DNA of 64,000 bases, taken from assembly GCA_024280485.1 (NCBI GenBank), contig JAJRQB010000030.1:62001-126000 (forward strand), read 5' to 3'. The notes under the pieces are model-generated. The model worked only from the letters and a program-made list of their open reading frames with translations, searched no databases and had not been told where the DNA came from. Made by a program: the position numbers and the translations under genes. This document shows, in pieces, positions 42,982-52,327 of the stretch; position 1 is the first letter of the stretch, and each line of letters opens with the position of its first letter. This DNA is from Deltaproteobacteria bacterium (GTDB taxonomy: Bacteria; Desulfobacterota; Desulfuromonadia; Desulfuromonadales; Geopsychrobacteraceae).

Positions 42982-44027
42982 TGTTGCTGAAACAAAAAAT
43001 GTTTACTCTCTGGTCTTTTCTTCTTTTTCTCGGAGTTGCTGGTTGCAATGAGCCCGCTGGAAAGGCTGTTATTTCAACCCTGCCACAAGCACGGGTGCAG
43101 GTTGAAACTCTATCGCTGAGCGCGGTGCCCTTTCAGGTTGAAGTTGCCGGAACGCTTCAGGCGATCGAGCAGGCCCTGATTTCGGCACGTGTGAGCGGTC
43201 AGGTGGTCGAGATGCCGGTGCATGTTGGCTCAAAGGTTAAAAAGGGCGATCTGCTGGTGCGGGTTCGTGCCGCTGAAATCAGCGCCAGGGTACGTCAGGC
43301 TGAAACCCAACTCTCACAAGCCAGGCGCAATTTTGAGCGTGAAACCAAGCTGCAGCAGGTCAACGCCTCAACCAGAGAGAAGGTAAAATCCCTGGCAGAA
43401 CTGGTGCAGATCAGTGAAGCGGCCTACCGCGAAGCAAAAGCGATGCACGACTATACCCGGGTCCGGGCCCCCTTCGCCGCCACGGTTACCCATAAGTTGG
43501 TCGAAGTCGGGGATCTGGCTTCTCCCGGCAGCGCGCTGCTCAAGTTGGAAAACTCAGGGGCCCTTGAGGTTGTGGTACAGATTCCCGAGGCTTTGTCTCA
43601 GGGGTTGAAACTCGATAGTTTTCTGCTGGTAAACGTGCCAGCGGTTGGTTTGTCTACCGAAGCACAGATCAGTGAAATCTCACCAACCGTCGATCCGGTA
43701 TCACGCAGCACCCAGGTTAAGCTGACGTTGGCTGACAACCCGCTCTTGCGTAGTGGCCAGTTTGCACGGGTATCGTTGGCCGAAAAGGGGGCACAGACAC
43801 TGTTGATCCCGAAGGCGGCTTTGCATCAGAACGGACAGATGGAGCAGGTTTTTGTTGCTGATCAGGGATTTGTTCGTATGCGCCTGGTGCGCAGTGGCTC
43901 AAGCTATGCTGACCGGATCGAGATTCTCTCCGGACTGCGGTCGGGTGATCAGGTTGTTGTCGCGAGCGAGGGTCTGTTGCTCGACGGTCAACCGCTTGAA
44001 GTTGTCGAGGCAGGTCTGACCCAATGA
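42978..44027 (+). CDS. RND efflux periplasmic adaptor (membrane fusion lipoprotein)
   Basis: A 349-residue adaptor with a lipobox (GVAGC, Cys about 23), so it is anchored to the inner membrane by lipid. A split lipoyl domain (VSGQVVEMPVHVGSKVKKGDLLVR and RVRAPFAATVTHKLVEVGDLA) flanks a helical hairpin (about 95-150), followed by beta-barrel and membrane-proximal domains (ISEISPTVDPVSRSTQVKL). It overlaps both neighbours by 4 bases, so the three genes make one tripartite pump. Confidence 0.9.
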   Translation: MMLLKQKMFTLWSFLLFLGVAGCNEPAGKAVISTLPQARVQVETLSLSAVPFQVEVAGTLQAIEQALISARVSGQVVEMPVHVGSKVKKGDLLVRVRAAEISARVRQAETQLSQARRNFERETKLQQVNASTREKVKSLAELVQISEAAYREAKAMHDYTRVRAPFAATVTHKLVEVGDLASPGSALLKLENSGALEVVVQIPEALSQGLKLDSFLLVNVPAVGLSTEAQISEISPTVDPVSRSTQVKLTLADNPLLRSGQFARVSLAEKGAQTLLIPKAALHQNGQMEQVFVADQGFVRMRLVRSGSSYADRIEILSGLRSGDQVVVASEGLLLDGQPLEVVEAGLTQ

Positions 44028-47000
44028 AAAAGTCGATCATGGATAATCCCGGATTTGCAGGACGGTTGGCCGCCGCATTCGTCAGCTCGCGGTTGACGCC
44101 GCTGGCGATTATCGTCTCGCTGCTGCTCGGATTTATGGCGATCACCTTGCTGCCACGCGAAGAAGAGCCACAGATCAAGGTGCCGATGATCGATGTCATG
44201 GTCAGTATGGCCGGTGCCACTCCTGCCGAGATCGAGCAACTGGTTTCGATCCCGATGGAAAAGTTGCTCTACGAATTGCCGGGAGTTGAATATGTTTATT
44301 CGACCTCAATGGCGGGACAGAGCCTGCTGGTGGTCCGTTTTTATGTCGGCGAGGATCTTGAAACCTCGATTGTCCGGCTCAACCAGAAACTTGCGACCAA
44401 TTTTGACCGGATCCCGCTTGGCGTTTCACCGCCACTGATTAAGCCCCATACCATCGACGATGTGCCGATTCTGGCTCTGACCTTTCACAGTGACAAATAT
44501 GATCATTATATTCTGCGGCGGCTGGCGGCCCAGGGTGATGATGAGATCAAGAATATTTTCAATGTTGCCGAAACCACGTTGATCGGCGGTACCAAGCGGC
44601 AGGTGCGGATCGAATTTGACCCACTCCTTCTGGCCGCACGGAACCTGACTCCCAATCAATTGATCCCGGTGCTGAAACAGGCCAACAGTCAGAGTTATAC
44701 CGGCAAACTCGAATCCCTCAATCAGCAAATTCTGCTACAGACCGGCAGCTTCCTCAGCAGTGCCGAGGAGATCGGTCGGATTGTCGTTGGCGTCTATGGT
44801 GACCACCCGGTCTACCTTACCGATGTCGCTCGGATTCTTGACGGTCCGGAGGAACCGGATAATTATGTCTTCTTCGGTGAGCCGGGTCAGCAGGAAGAGC
44901 CCGCAGTCACTCTGTCGGTGGCCAAGCGACCTGGTGCCAATGCGATTAATGTCGTCGATGAAGTATTGGCCAAGATAGACGGTCTCAAAGGGACTCTCAT
45001 CCCGGCGGATATCGAGGTCAGCGTAACTCGAAACTATGGTGAGACTGCAGCCGCTAAATCGAATGAGCTGCTATTGCACATGGGGATTGCGGTCTTTGGC
45101 GTTGCGCTGCTGATCCTCTTTTTCCTTGGCTGGCGAGAATCTCTGGTGGTCATGCTGGCCATCCCCTCAACCCTGGCCCTGACCCTGCTGGTCTTCTATC
45201 TCTACGGCTATACCCTGAACCGGATCACCCTCTTCGCTCTGATTTTTTCGATCGGGATTCTGGTTGATGATGCGATCGTGGTGGTTGAAAATATCGTGCG
45301 GCACATGCGCTTGCCCGGTGCACGTAACAAGTCGTCGATAACGATCGCTGTCGAAGCAGTGGCCGAGGTTGGCAACCCGACAATTCTTGCGACCCTGGCG
45401 GTCATTGCCGCGATTCTACCGATGGCCTTTGTCGGTGGATTGATGGGCCCCTATATGCGGCCGATTCCGATCGGGTCGTCGGTGGCGATGATTTTTTCAA
45501 TGATAATCGCTTTTACCGTTACCCCCTGGGCTGCGGTTAAACTGCTGCGCAGAGAAAACGATTCGGACGGTGAAGAAGGCGATCATGACCAGGTGCCGGA
45601 TGATTTTTTCACCCGGCTCTACCACCGGGTCATGGATCCGCTATTGGCCAGTGGTTTCTGGCGCTCGATTTTTTTCGGCGGCATAATTATCCTGCTGCTG
45701 GCCAGTTGCTCGATGGTCTATTTCGGCATGGTCAAGGTCAAGATGTTGCCCTTCGACAACAAGAGTGAGTTTCAGGTGATTCTCAATATGCCAGAGGGCT
45801 CAACCCTGGAACAGACCAGTCGGGTGGCGCGTGAGATGGCCGAGGTGGTGAGCAAGGATTCTGCGACCACCGATTACCAGATTTATGCCGGTGTGTCTTC
45901 GCCCTATAACTTTAACGGTCTGGTCCGGCACTACTTTATGCGTCAGGGTCCGACGGTGGCTGATATCCAGGTCAATCTGAAGCCCAAGGAAGAACGTAGC
46001 CTGCAGAGCCATGCTATTGCAGTACGAATGAGACCCGAAATCGCCCGGATTGCCGAAAAATATGGCGCAACGGTTGCGGTCGCCGAGGTTCCACCCGGCC
46101 CGCCGGTTCTGCAGACTATAGTCGCGGAAATATATGGAGCCAGTGATGCGCAGCGGGTCAAATTGGCGCAGCGGGTCAAGGAGATCTTCGCCGTTACCGA
46201 AGGGGTTGTCGATATCGACTGGTATCGTGAGGCTGATCGCAAGCGCCTGGTCCTGAAAGTTGATAAGGAAAAAGCGGCCCTCAATGGCATCAGCGAAGGG
46301 GAAATCGCTCGCACCCTGCAGATGGCGACCCAGGGGTTGTCGATTGATCTGTTTCACCAGCCGACCGACAAAGAACAAATCAATATTGTCCTGCAACTGC
46401 CGGCACGATTGCGGGCACGGGTCGATGGTTTGTTGAATATTTCGTTGCGCTCAAGCACCAACCCGCAGGCGTCTCTGGTTCCGTTACGTGAGTTGGTGGT
46501 GGTTTCGGAACAACCGGTTGAACAGCCGATTTACCGCAAAAATCTCAAGCCAGTGATCTATGTTACAGCGGATGTGGCAGGCAGTGTCGAAAGCCCGGTC
46601 TATGCGATCCTTGATATCAACCGCAAGTTGGCAGAACTCAAAGGGACTGACTTTGGCGGGCAAGAGGCCGGGGTCGAAGTTTTCAATCTCAACCAACCGT
46701 TTCAGACTGAGGAGCCATCCATCAAATGGGACGGTGAATGGCATATTACCCTTGAGGTTTTCCGCGATCTTGGGCTGGCATTTGCGGTGGTGATGATCCT
46801 GATCTATGTTCTTATGGTCGGCTGGTTCAAGGACTATTTCACTCCGTTAGTAGTGATGGCTGCCATCCCCTTTACCTTGATCGGTGTTTTGCCCGCACAC
46901 TGGGCGCTGGGAGCCTTTTTTACCGCGACCTCGATGATCGGTTTTATGGCCGGGGCCGGAATTGTCATCCGCAATTCGATCATCCTGATCGATTTCATCG

Positions 47001-47272
47001 AACTGCGGATGAGTCACGGATTACCCTTGCGTGAAGCGGTTGTCGAAGCCGGTGCGGTGCGTTTTCGTCCGATGCTGTTGACCGCGATGGCGGTGGTGGT
47101 CGGTGCTTCGGTTATTCTCGCCGACCCGATCTTTCAGGGGCTGGCAATTGCCCTGATGTTTGGTGAAATTGCTTCGCTGCTTTTCAGCCGGATGGCGGTG
47201 CCGGTGCTCTATTACATGCTCAAGAAACGAGGAGCTGCTCGTCGTGCTGAGAATCAGGAGCAGTTGGTATAG
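44024..47272 (+). CDS. RND efflux permease
   Basis: A 1082-residue inner-membrane proton/drug antiporter with 12 membrane segments and two large periplasmic loops. Key proton-relay residues are visible in helix 4 (FSIGILVDDAIVVVENIVRH, Asp pair). FMAGAGIVIRNSIILIDFIE is the helix 10 equivalent. It belongs with the AcrB-like (HAE1) rather than heavy-metal RND pumps, as it lacks the metal-type Met/Glu motifs in helix 4. ATG 44024 overlaps the adaptor stop; ATG 44039 is a second option. Substrate unknown. Terminator at 47301-47334. Confidence 0.92.
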   Translation: MKKSIMDNPGFAGRLAAAFVSSRLTPLAIIVSLLLGFMAITLLPREEEPQIKVPMIDVMVSMAGATPAEIEQLVSIPMEKLLYELPGVEYVYSTSMAGQSLLVVRFYVGEDLETSIVRLNQKLATNFDRIPLGVSPPLIKPHTIDDVPILALTFHSDKYDHYILRRLAAQGDDEIKNIFNVAETTLIGGTKRQVRIEFDPLLLAARNLTPNQLIPVLKQANSQSYTGKLESLNQQILLQTGSFLSSAEEIGRIVVGVYGDHPVYLTDVARILDGPEEPDNYVFFGEPGQQEEPAVTLSVAKRPGANAINVVDEVLAKIDGLKGTLIPADIEVSVTRNYGETAAAKSNELLLHMGIAVFGVALLILFFLGWRESLVVMLAIPSTLALTLLVFYLYGYTLNRITLFALIFSIGILVDDAIVVVENIVRHMRLPGARNKSSITIAVEAVAEVGNPTILATLAVIAAILPMAFVGGLMGPYMRPIPIGSSVAMIFSMIIAFTVTPWAAVKLLRRENDSDGEEGDHDQVPDDFFTRLYHRVMDPLLASGFWRSIFFGGIIILLLASCSMVYFGMVKVKMLPFDNKSEFQVILNMPEGSTLEQTSRVAREMAEVVSKDSATTDYQIYAGVSSPYNFNGLVRHYFMRQGPTVADIQVNLKPKEERSLQSHAIAVRMRPEIARIAEKYGATVAVAEVPPGPPVLQTIVAEIYGASDAQRVKLAQRVKEIFAVTEGVVDIDWYREADRKRLVLKVDKEKAALNGISEGEIARTLQMATQGLSIDLFHQPTDKEQINIVLQLPARLRARVDGLLNISLRSSTNPQASLVPLRELVVVSEQPVEQPIYRKNLKPVIYVTADVAGSVESPVYAILDINRKLAELKGTDFGGQEAGVEVFNLNQPFQTEEPSIKWDGEWHITLEVFRDLGLAFAVVMILIYVLMVGWFKDYFTPLVVMAAIPFTLIGVLPAHWALGAFFTATSMIGFMAGAGIVIRNSIILIDFIELRMSHGLPLREAVVEAGAVRFRPMLLTAMAVVVGASVILADPIFQGLAIALMFGEIASLLFSRMAVPVLYYMLKKRGAARRAENQEQLV

Positions 47273-47300
47273 CAGACCATCGGATCTATTTTCAAACAGC

Positions 47301-47334
47301 AAAAGGCCCAATTTGGATTCCAGATGGGCCTTTT
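47301..47334 (+). terminator. Terminator of the RND efflux operon
   Basis: AAAAGGCCCA (47301-47310) pairs perfectly with TGGGCCTTTT (47325-47334), followed by a short T-rich stretch. It lies 28 bases after the permease stop. Confidence 0.85.
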
Positions 47335-47544
47335 GTTCGTTTTGAAAGGCTAGAATTCTAATTGGTTTACAGCCGGAAGCAGATTTCACATGAAATTAAG
47401 TGGGTTAAAAAAGAAGAAGGGGAGAATGGCTACCCAGGAATAGGGAATTTGCCCATTTTTAAAAGATGACGGGTATGGTTATATCTCAGGTAGGGACTTT
47501 AACAAGTAAATGGAATAGAGACTCAGGACAGAATGGGGGCAGCT

Positions 47545-47724
47545 ATGAAATCAGAAAGAACAAAAAGAAGTGAAGAGTCGAGACAACTGAGTCGAGTCCT
47601 GTTGCTTCAGATTATCCCTTTTGTGCTGATGCTGGTCGTGAGCAGCTGGTTGACACTGCAAGCCAGCCAATTGATCGAGCAACAGCGAAATGAAAACGTA
47701 ACAGTTCATCTTACCCGGTTCTGA
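47545..47724 (+). pseudogene. Truncated N-terminus of a membrane signalling protein
   Basis: A 59-codon frame beginning MKSERTKRSEESRQLSRVLL, with one membrane helix (IIPFVLMLVVSSWLTLQ) and a short helical tail, then a stop. This is how chemoreceptors and sensor kinases begin, but no further domain follows in any frame before 47958. It is probably a remnant, although a genuine single-pass small protein cannot be excluded. GGGGGC precedes the ATG. A hairpin follows directly. Confidence 0.4.
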
Positions 47725-47727
47725 TCT

Positions 47728-47758
47728 CTAGGAGACCATCTCATCAACAGTCTCCTAG
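47728..47758 (+). other. Hairpin after the truncated receptor frame
   Basis: CTAGGAGAC (47728-47736) pairs perfectly with GTCTCCTAG (47750-47758) over a 13-base loop. No T-run follows, so it is a poor terminator. It could be a transcript-stabilising or scar structure. Confidence 0.4.
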
Positions 47759-47931
47759 CATCTCCCGCTTTAGATATTCTTTCTATGGTCGCCTATAGTC
47801 TGCCTTGATCCTCAGGGGCTATCTCACATTTTCAAATGCCTGTATTGTGACATCATTCTCTTCTGGCTCTATAAGTTTGGTCTCGCCATATTGACAAGTT
47901 GAATCGGAGCAAACCATAATACATAAACGAT

Positions 47932-47945
47932 TGAGCAACTATTCA
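47932..47945 (+). promoter_or_regulatory. ArsR/SmtB-type operator
   Basis: TGAGCAACTATTCA matches the SmtB/CzrA-type operator TGAACA-N2-TATTCA with one mismatch. It lies 13 bases before the ArsR start codon, where binding would block the promoter or early transcription; metal binding would relieve this. Confidence 0.65.
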
Positions 47946-47958
47946 ATTAAGGATATGC

Positions 47959-48312
47959 ATGACAGAAGATACCTGCCTGATAACCGTCATCAATGAAGAG
48001 CGTATCGCCCAGGCAAGGGCTCAGATGCCTGAAGAGCATCTGTTGATTGAGTTGGCTGAAACATTTAAGCTCCTCGGCGATCCAACCCGGGTAAAGATCT
48101 TGCAGGCACTAGCGATCACTGAACTCTGTGTCTGTGATCTGGCTGCTCTGCTTGAGATGACCTCATCGGCGATCTCTCATCAACTGAGACTGTTACGGGC
48201 ACGAGGAATCGTGCGTTTTCGCAAGGCAGGGAAGGTCGTCTATTACAACCTTGATGACAGTCATGTGCAGACTCTGGTCGAAGTCAGCCTGCGTCATGCT
48301 GCTGAGTGCTGA
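47959..48312 (+). CDS. ArsR/SmtB-family metal-sensing repressor
   Basis: A 117-residue winged-helix repressor (DPTRVKILQAL, SAISHQLRLLRARGIV). Two metal sites are visible. The alpha-3 motif ELCVCDLA supplies Cys ligands, and an additional Cys lies at residue 5 (TEDTC). The C-terminal helix has the full SmtB alpha-5 zinc pattern D-x-H-x10-H-x2-E in DSHVQTLVEVSLRHAAEC. Carrying both suggests sensing of Zn and softer ions such as Cd or Pb. It is followed after 15 bases by a metal permease, and an SmtB-type operator precedes it, so it likely represses its own operon. Confidence 0.88.
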   Translation: MTEDTCLITVINEERIAQARAQMPEEHLLIELAETFKLLGDPTRVKILQALAITELCVCDLAALLEMTSSAISHQLRLLRARGIVRFRKAGKVVYYNLDDSHVQTLVEVSLRHAAEC

Positions 48313-48327
48313 GGAACAATTATTATC

Positions 48328-49407
48328 ATGCTCGATATAGTTATCGGTATCGCAACGGAATGCTGGCAGATCCTACTCGAATCAGCGCCCTATGTCTTAC
48401 TCGGTTTTTTTGCGACCGGTCTTCTGAAAGCTCTGGTCCCTGAAGAGGCGATTGTCAGGCACTTGGGGAAAAGCAGTACCGGATCGGTGCTTAAGGCCTC
48501 TTTGTTTGGCGTGCCTCTGCCGCTCTGCTCCTGCGCCGTGATTCCTGCCGCAATCGGCTTGCGTAAACAGGGCGCCAGCAAAGGAGCTTCAGCGGCGTTT
48601 CTGGTCTCGGTCCCGGAGACTGGCGTCGATTCGGTGGCAATTACCTGGGCACTGCTCGATCCCGTTATGACTTTTGTGCGGCCCGTCTCAGCGTTTATCA
48701 CTGCGACAGTTACCGGATTGTTGATTAATCTGTTGCCGGATGCTGCTGTGACCCCCGGCAAGGTCGCGAAGAGTGATTGCTGCAACGCCTGTCCTTCTGA
48801 AGACGAGACCTCAGTCGACAGACCTGCGTTAATACAACGACTACGTGATGGTCAGGCTTTCGCATTTGGTGATCTACTCGGGGATATCGGGGGCTGGTTA
48901 TTGTTTGGGATTGTCATAGCCGGGGGGATCACTTTTTTTGTACCGGATGATTTTATGACCCGCTATCTCGGTAGTGAATTTCTGTCGTTATTGATTATGC
49001 TGGCGGTGGGGATTCCGATTTACATCTGTGCCAGTGCCTCTACCCCTATCGCCGCAGTGCTGATTCTCAAGGGACTTTCTCCCGGTGCTGCGCTGGTTTT
49101 TTTGCTTGCAGGTCCTGCGACCAATGCTGCGACCCTAACCGTGGTTTACCGGTTCTTCGGCCGCGCTGCGACCGGGATCTATCTCGCCGCTATTGCAGTC
49201 TGCTCATTACTTTTCGGTTTTCTGCTCAATCGCTTCTATTCGATAGCTGGCATCGATATTATTAGCTGGGTCAAGCCGCTTGAAATATCTGACTCATCGC
49301 CGTTTGCGGTCGTTTCGGCAGTGCTGCTGCTGATTTTGGTTGGCAAAAATTTTCTACCGGGGGCAAAATCACCCGATTGTGGTTGTGGCGATTCCTGCTC
49401 TTCCTGA
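48328..49407 (+). CDS. Permease of the ArsP/SO_0444 type (metal efflux)
   Basis: A 359-residue membrane protein with about eight to ten helices. PLPLCSCAVIPAAIGLRKQG followed by SAAFLVSVPETGVDSV is the signature of the permease family PF03773, whose SO_0444 branch exports Cu/Zn. IYICASASTPIAAVLILKG is the second half signature. A Cys-rich cytoplasmic loop (DCCNACPSEDE) and a Cys-rich tail (SPDCGCGDSCSS) could bind metal. It is co-transcribed with the ArsR-type repressor. Organoarsenical export is the main alternative. Confidence 0.85.
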   Translation: MLDIVIGIATECWQILLESAPYVLLGFFATGLLKALVPEEAIVRHLGKSSTGSVLKASLFGVPLPLCSCAVIPAAIGLRKQGASKGASAAFLVSVPETGVDSVAITWALLDPVMTFVRPVSAFITATVTGLLINLLPDAAVTPGKVAKSDCCNACPSEDETSVDRPALIQRLRDGQAFAFGDLLGDIGGWLLFGIVIAGGITFFVPDDFMTRYLGSEFLSLLIMLAVGIPIYICASASTPIAAVLILKGLSPGAALVFLLAGPATNAATLTVVYRFFGRAATGIYLAAIAVCSLLFGFLLNRFYSIAGIDIISWVKPLEISDSSPFAVVSAVLLLILVGKNFLPGAKSPDCGCGDSCSS

Positions 49408-49450
49408 TCTCCATGCAACTAAGTAATGACTGTGCCCTATATGATTTGGC

Positions 49451-49664
49451 TCTCCCCGTTTGACGCTGCCGAAGCGGAATAGAGATTTTGAGGAATTCGA
49501 ACGAGGATGTCTGAGCCGTAGGCGAGTTTTCGAGTGAGCTCAAAATCGGCATGCAGCGCAGGGAACCGCCATGGTTCCTGATGGCGGCAAGGAGTTCGGG
49601 GCACATTTTGATCCAAGCTTTTGGGTGGACAAAAGTTTGGGCGCTTGTCGGTGCGCAACCCGAC
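49451..49664 (+). repeat. Structured intergenic repeat, copy 2 (upstream of bioA)
   Basis: About 214 bases homologous to 32834-33038 in the same orientation. The stems are kept by compensating changes: CCGCCAT/ATGGCGG replaces CCGCC/GGCGG, and the 11-bp stem (49613-49623 with 49630-49640) keeps pairing through a G-U. It ends 46 bases before the bioA start codon. Confidence 0.85.
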
Positions 49665-49710
49665 GATCTTATTTTTTAACTTTGAATCAAATAAGGCGGA
49701 GCACTGATCA

Positions 49711-51003
49711 ATGAAAACCAACCCAAAAGACTGGCTCAGCTTCGACCGTCAGCACCTGTGGCACCCCTACACCTCAATGATCAGTCCGCAACCGGTCTTT
49801 CCGGTGGTCAGCGCCAGTGGCGTGCGGCTTAAGTTGGAGGATGGCCGCGAACTGATCGATGGCATGGCCAGCTGGTGGTCGGCGATCCACGGCTATAACC
49901 ATCCACGTCTCAATGCCGCCTTGCACGAGCAGATCGATAAAATGTCGCATGTCATGTTCGGCGGGCTGACCCATCCGGCGGCGGCGGAACTCGGTCGCAG
50001 GTTGGTTGAATTAACTCCGGCTCCACTGCAGCATGTCTTCTTCAGCGATTCAGGCTCGGTGGCGGTCGAAGTCGCGATGAAGATGGCGATTCAGTTCTGG
50101 TACAGTAGCGGTCGTCCGGAGAAACAGAGGCTGTTGACCCTGCGCAACGGCTATCATGGTGACACTTTCGGCGCCATGTCGGTTTGCGATCCCGATACCG
50201 GTATGCACCAGATCTGGTCTGGCCTGCTCCAGCAGCAACTCTTTGCCGCGGCTCCGCAATGCCGATTTGATCAAGAGTGGGACGCGCAGGATATCTCTGG
50301 ATTACAGCAGCTGATCGAACAACATCATCCTGAACTGGCCGCGATTATTCTGGAGCCGATTGTTCAAGGCGCAGGCGGGATGCGTTTCTATCATCCGCAA
50401 TACCTGCGTGAGGTCCGTGCGCTCTGTGATCAATACGACCTGCTGCTGATCGCTGACGAGATTGCCACCGGTTTCGGCCGTAGCGGTAAACTCTTCGCCT
50501 GCGAACATGCCGGGATCGCGCCCGATATTTTGTGTCTTGGCAAGGCACTGACCGGTGGCACTATGACCTTAGCGGCGACCCTGGCGACATCCCGTGTGGC
50601 CGAAGGACTCTCCTCCGGCGAGCCGGGAGTTTTCATGCATGGCCCGACCTTCATGGCGAATCCATTGGCCTGTGCGGTGGCCAGTGCGAGTATCAACCTG
50701 TTGCTGGAATCTGATTGGCCCGGGCAGGTGTCAAGAATCGCTGCCAGCCTTGAAACCGGTCTGGCTCCTTGCCGCGACTTACCGCATGTCGCTGATGTGC
50801 GAGTGCTGGGTGCTATCGGGGTCGTCGAGATGCGAGAGCCGGTCAGTATGGCTCAGATCCAGCCGCAATTTGTGGAACAGGGCGTCTGGGTGCGGCCTTT
50901 TGGCAAACTGGTATATGTGATGCCGCCCTACGTGATAAATGAGCAGGACCTGGTCAGGCTCACCGGAGCAATATGTCGCGTGGTTGAACAGCATCGGGCC
51001 TAA
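49711..51003 (+). CDS. bioA: Adenosylmethionine-8-amino-7-oxononanoate aminotransferase
   Basis: A 430-residue class III PLP aminotransferase that makes 7,8-diaminopelargonate in biotin synthesis, using S-adenosylmethionine as amino donor. HLWHPYTSM (16-23) and [15 protein letters not shown] (51-65) are BioA signatures. The PLP lysine is K278 ([10 protein letters not shown]), with D249 in IADE contacting the pyridine nitrogen. [16 protein letters not shown] is normal. GGCGGAG precedes ATG 49711. No other bio gene is in the window, so it is detached from a biotin operon. Confidence 0.95.
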   Translation: MKTNPKDWLSFDRQHLWHPYTSMISPQPVFPVVSASGVRLKLEDGRELIDGMASWWSAIHGYNHPRLNAALHEQIDKMSHVMFGGLTHPAAAELGRRLVELTPAPLQHVFFSDSGSVAVEVAMKMAIQFWYSSGRPEKQRLLTLRNGYHGDTFGAMSVCDPDTGMHQIWSGLLQQQLFAAAPQCRFDQEWDAQDISGLQQLIEQHHPELAAIILEPIVQGAGGMRFYHPQYLREVRALCDQYDLLLIADEIATGFGRSGKLFACEHAGIAPDILCLGKALTGGTMTLAATLATSRVAEGLSSGEPGVFMHGPTFMANPLACAVASASINLLLESDWPGQVSRIAASLETGLAPCRDLPHVADVRVLGAIGVVEMREPVSMAQIQPQFVEQGVWVRPFGKLVYVMPPYVINEQDLVRLTGAICRVVEQHRA

Positions 51004-51047
51004 ACGCATGTGTCTTTAAATAAGCAATGTCTGAGTGGGGAGGAATG

Positions 51048-51404
51048 ATGACGGAGCAACCGAAAGAACCGCAGTTGCCGGTCGAAAAATCACAGCCTGG
51101 TGCTCGTACTCCTTTGATTGAACGCCTGCATCGCGCCTTCGGGCCGCTGGTTGGAGGAATGATTCTCGACCTGGTCGATTTGTCGAGTTTTGGTCCCTTC
51201 GGGATTGGCGGCTTTTTTGTCGGTGGGTTGACCGGCTGGTGGATTTGTTCGATTTATAATATTGCAACTTCGACCCGGTTAACCTTGGCGTTGCTGGCAG
51301 GAATTTACTGCTTATTCCCTTTGACGGAATTTATTCCGGTGGCCACCCTGCTGTCGGCATTCATCCGTTTTCGCGGTATTGGTGACTCAAAGACAATGGA
51401 GTAA
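51048..51404 (+). CDS. Small membrane protein, uncharacterised
   Basis: A 118-residue protein with a hydrophilic N-terminus (about 35 residues) and about three hydrophobic segments: the Gly/Phe-rich FGPLVGGMILD...FGPFGIGGFFVGGLTGWW, TRLTLALLAGIYCLFPL, and IPVATLLSAFI. I recognise no named family. ATG 51048 (or 51045) behind GGGGAGGA. It follows bioA by 44 bases, so it may be co-transcribed, but a functional link to biotin is not evident. Confidence 0.6.
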   Translation: MTEQPKEPQLPVEKSQPGARTPLIERLHRAFGPLVGGMILDLVDLSSFGPFGIGGFFVGGLTGWWICSIYNIATSTRLTLALLAGIYCLFPLTEFIPVATLLSAFIRFRGIGDSKTME

Positions 51405-51695
51405 CCCTAAACTGAAGATATCGGGTAACAACGTCATCAAGCCCAATGATCCTCGGGTGGTTTCATAATTTTAATCCTTTGGCGCTATCTTTTCTACCGC
51501 TCAGCCGCTAGTATAGACAAATCAATCCGGCTATCATCTCTTCCGCTCCACGTGCGAATTTTATTGTGCGGCCTCGGGATAGAGGGTGTGGTCGGGTTTC
51601 TTTTTCGGACATGTCAAATTTGCCTCGAAAACCAGCGACTTGCTTGGTATTTCATGGCGTGTTTGGCTATTTTTTTCACAAAGGGAGTTCCTTAG

Positions 51696-52121
51696 ATGAG
51701 TAGTGCCCCGCTGTCGGCCGGTGATTATATTGCGGCCAAATGTACTAAATGTGGTCAGGAGACCAATCACACCATAGTTGCCATGGTTGAAGATCTTCCT
51801 GTTAAAGTTCAGTGCAATACCTGTAATGGTGCGCATAAATATCGCAAACCGGCTGCTGCGAAAAAAACAGCTGCTGCGAAAAAGCCGGCGACCAGGCGAA
51901 CAAAAGCAGATCCACAAGCTGTTGAACGACAACAATGGCAAGAGTTGGAACCTTCATTTAATGCAAGTGCTGCAATCGCTTATTCGATGGATACAACCTA
52001 CAAATTAAACGCTCTAATTAATCATCCGACTTTTGGTCTTGGTCAGGTCCAGAAGCTTGCCGGTACGCGCAAGGTGTTGGTTCTGTTTGCCGATGGAGCC
52101 AAGGTACTGCGCTGCGGTTGA
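51696..52121 (+). CDS. Zinc-ribbon protein with a C-terminal CarD-like strand motif
   Basis: A 141-residue protein in three parts. The N-terminal zinc ribbon has two CxxC pairs (CTKCGQE and CNTCNG, about residues 14-47). A Lys/Ala-rich linker (AAAKKTAAAKK) of the kind that binds nucleic acid follows. The C-terminal part ends HPTFGLGQVQKLAGTRKVLVLFADGAKVL, resembling the small beta domain of CarD/TRCF-type RNA polymerase-interacting proteins. Thus a nucleic-acid or RNA polymerase associated role is plausible, but not established. GGGAG precedes ATG 51696. A terminator follows, so it is monocistronic. Confidence 0.6.
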   Translation: MSSAPLSAGDYIAAKCTKCGQETNHTIVAMVEDLPVKVQCNTCNGAHKYRKPAAAKKTAAAKKPATRRTKADPQAVERQQWQELEPSFNASAAIAYSMDTTYKLNALINHPTFGLGQVQKLAGTRKVLVLFADGAKVLRCG

Positions 52122-52146
52122 GTAGTTCTTCCTTCAGATCGTTGTA

Positions 52147-52181
52147 AGAGCCGAACACCAATGGTGTTCGGCTCTTTTTTT
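52147..52181 (+). terminator. Rho-independent terminator
   Basis: AGAGCCGAACACC (52147-52159) pairs perfectly with GGTGTTCGGCTCT (52163-52175) over a 3-base loop, followed by a long T-run. It ends the zinc-ribbon transcript. Confidence 0.92.
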
Positions 52182-52327
52182 TGGTGTTTTTATTTGCCTA
52201 AAAAGTTAATACTCATGCGCGTAATGGGATGCGTTGCTCTTTCCGACACGTCAAACCTGTCAATTTTGAACAAAAGGAAAGCTCCCGGATTTACGGGGGA
52301 CCTAACTGAACCAAGGAAGAGGGAATA

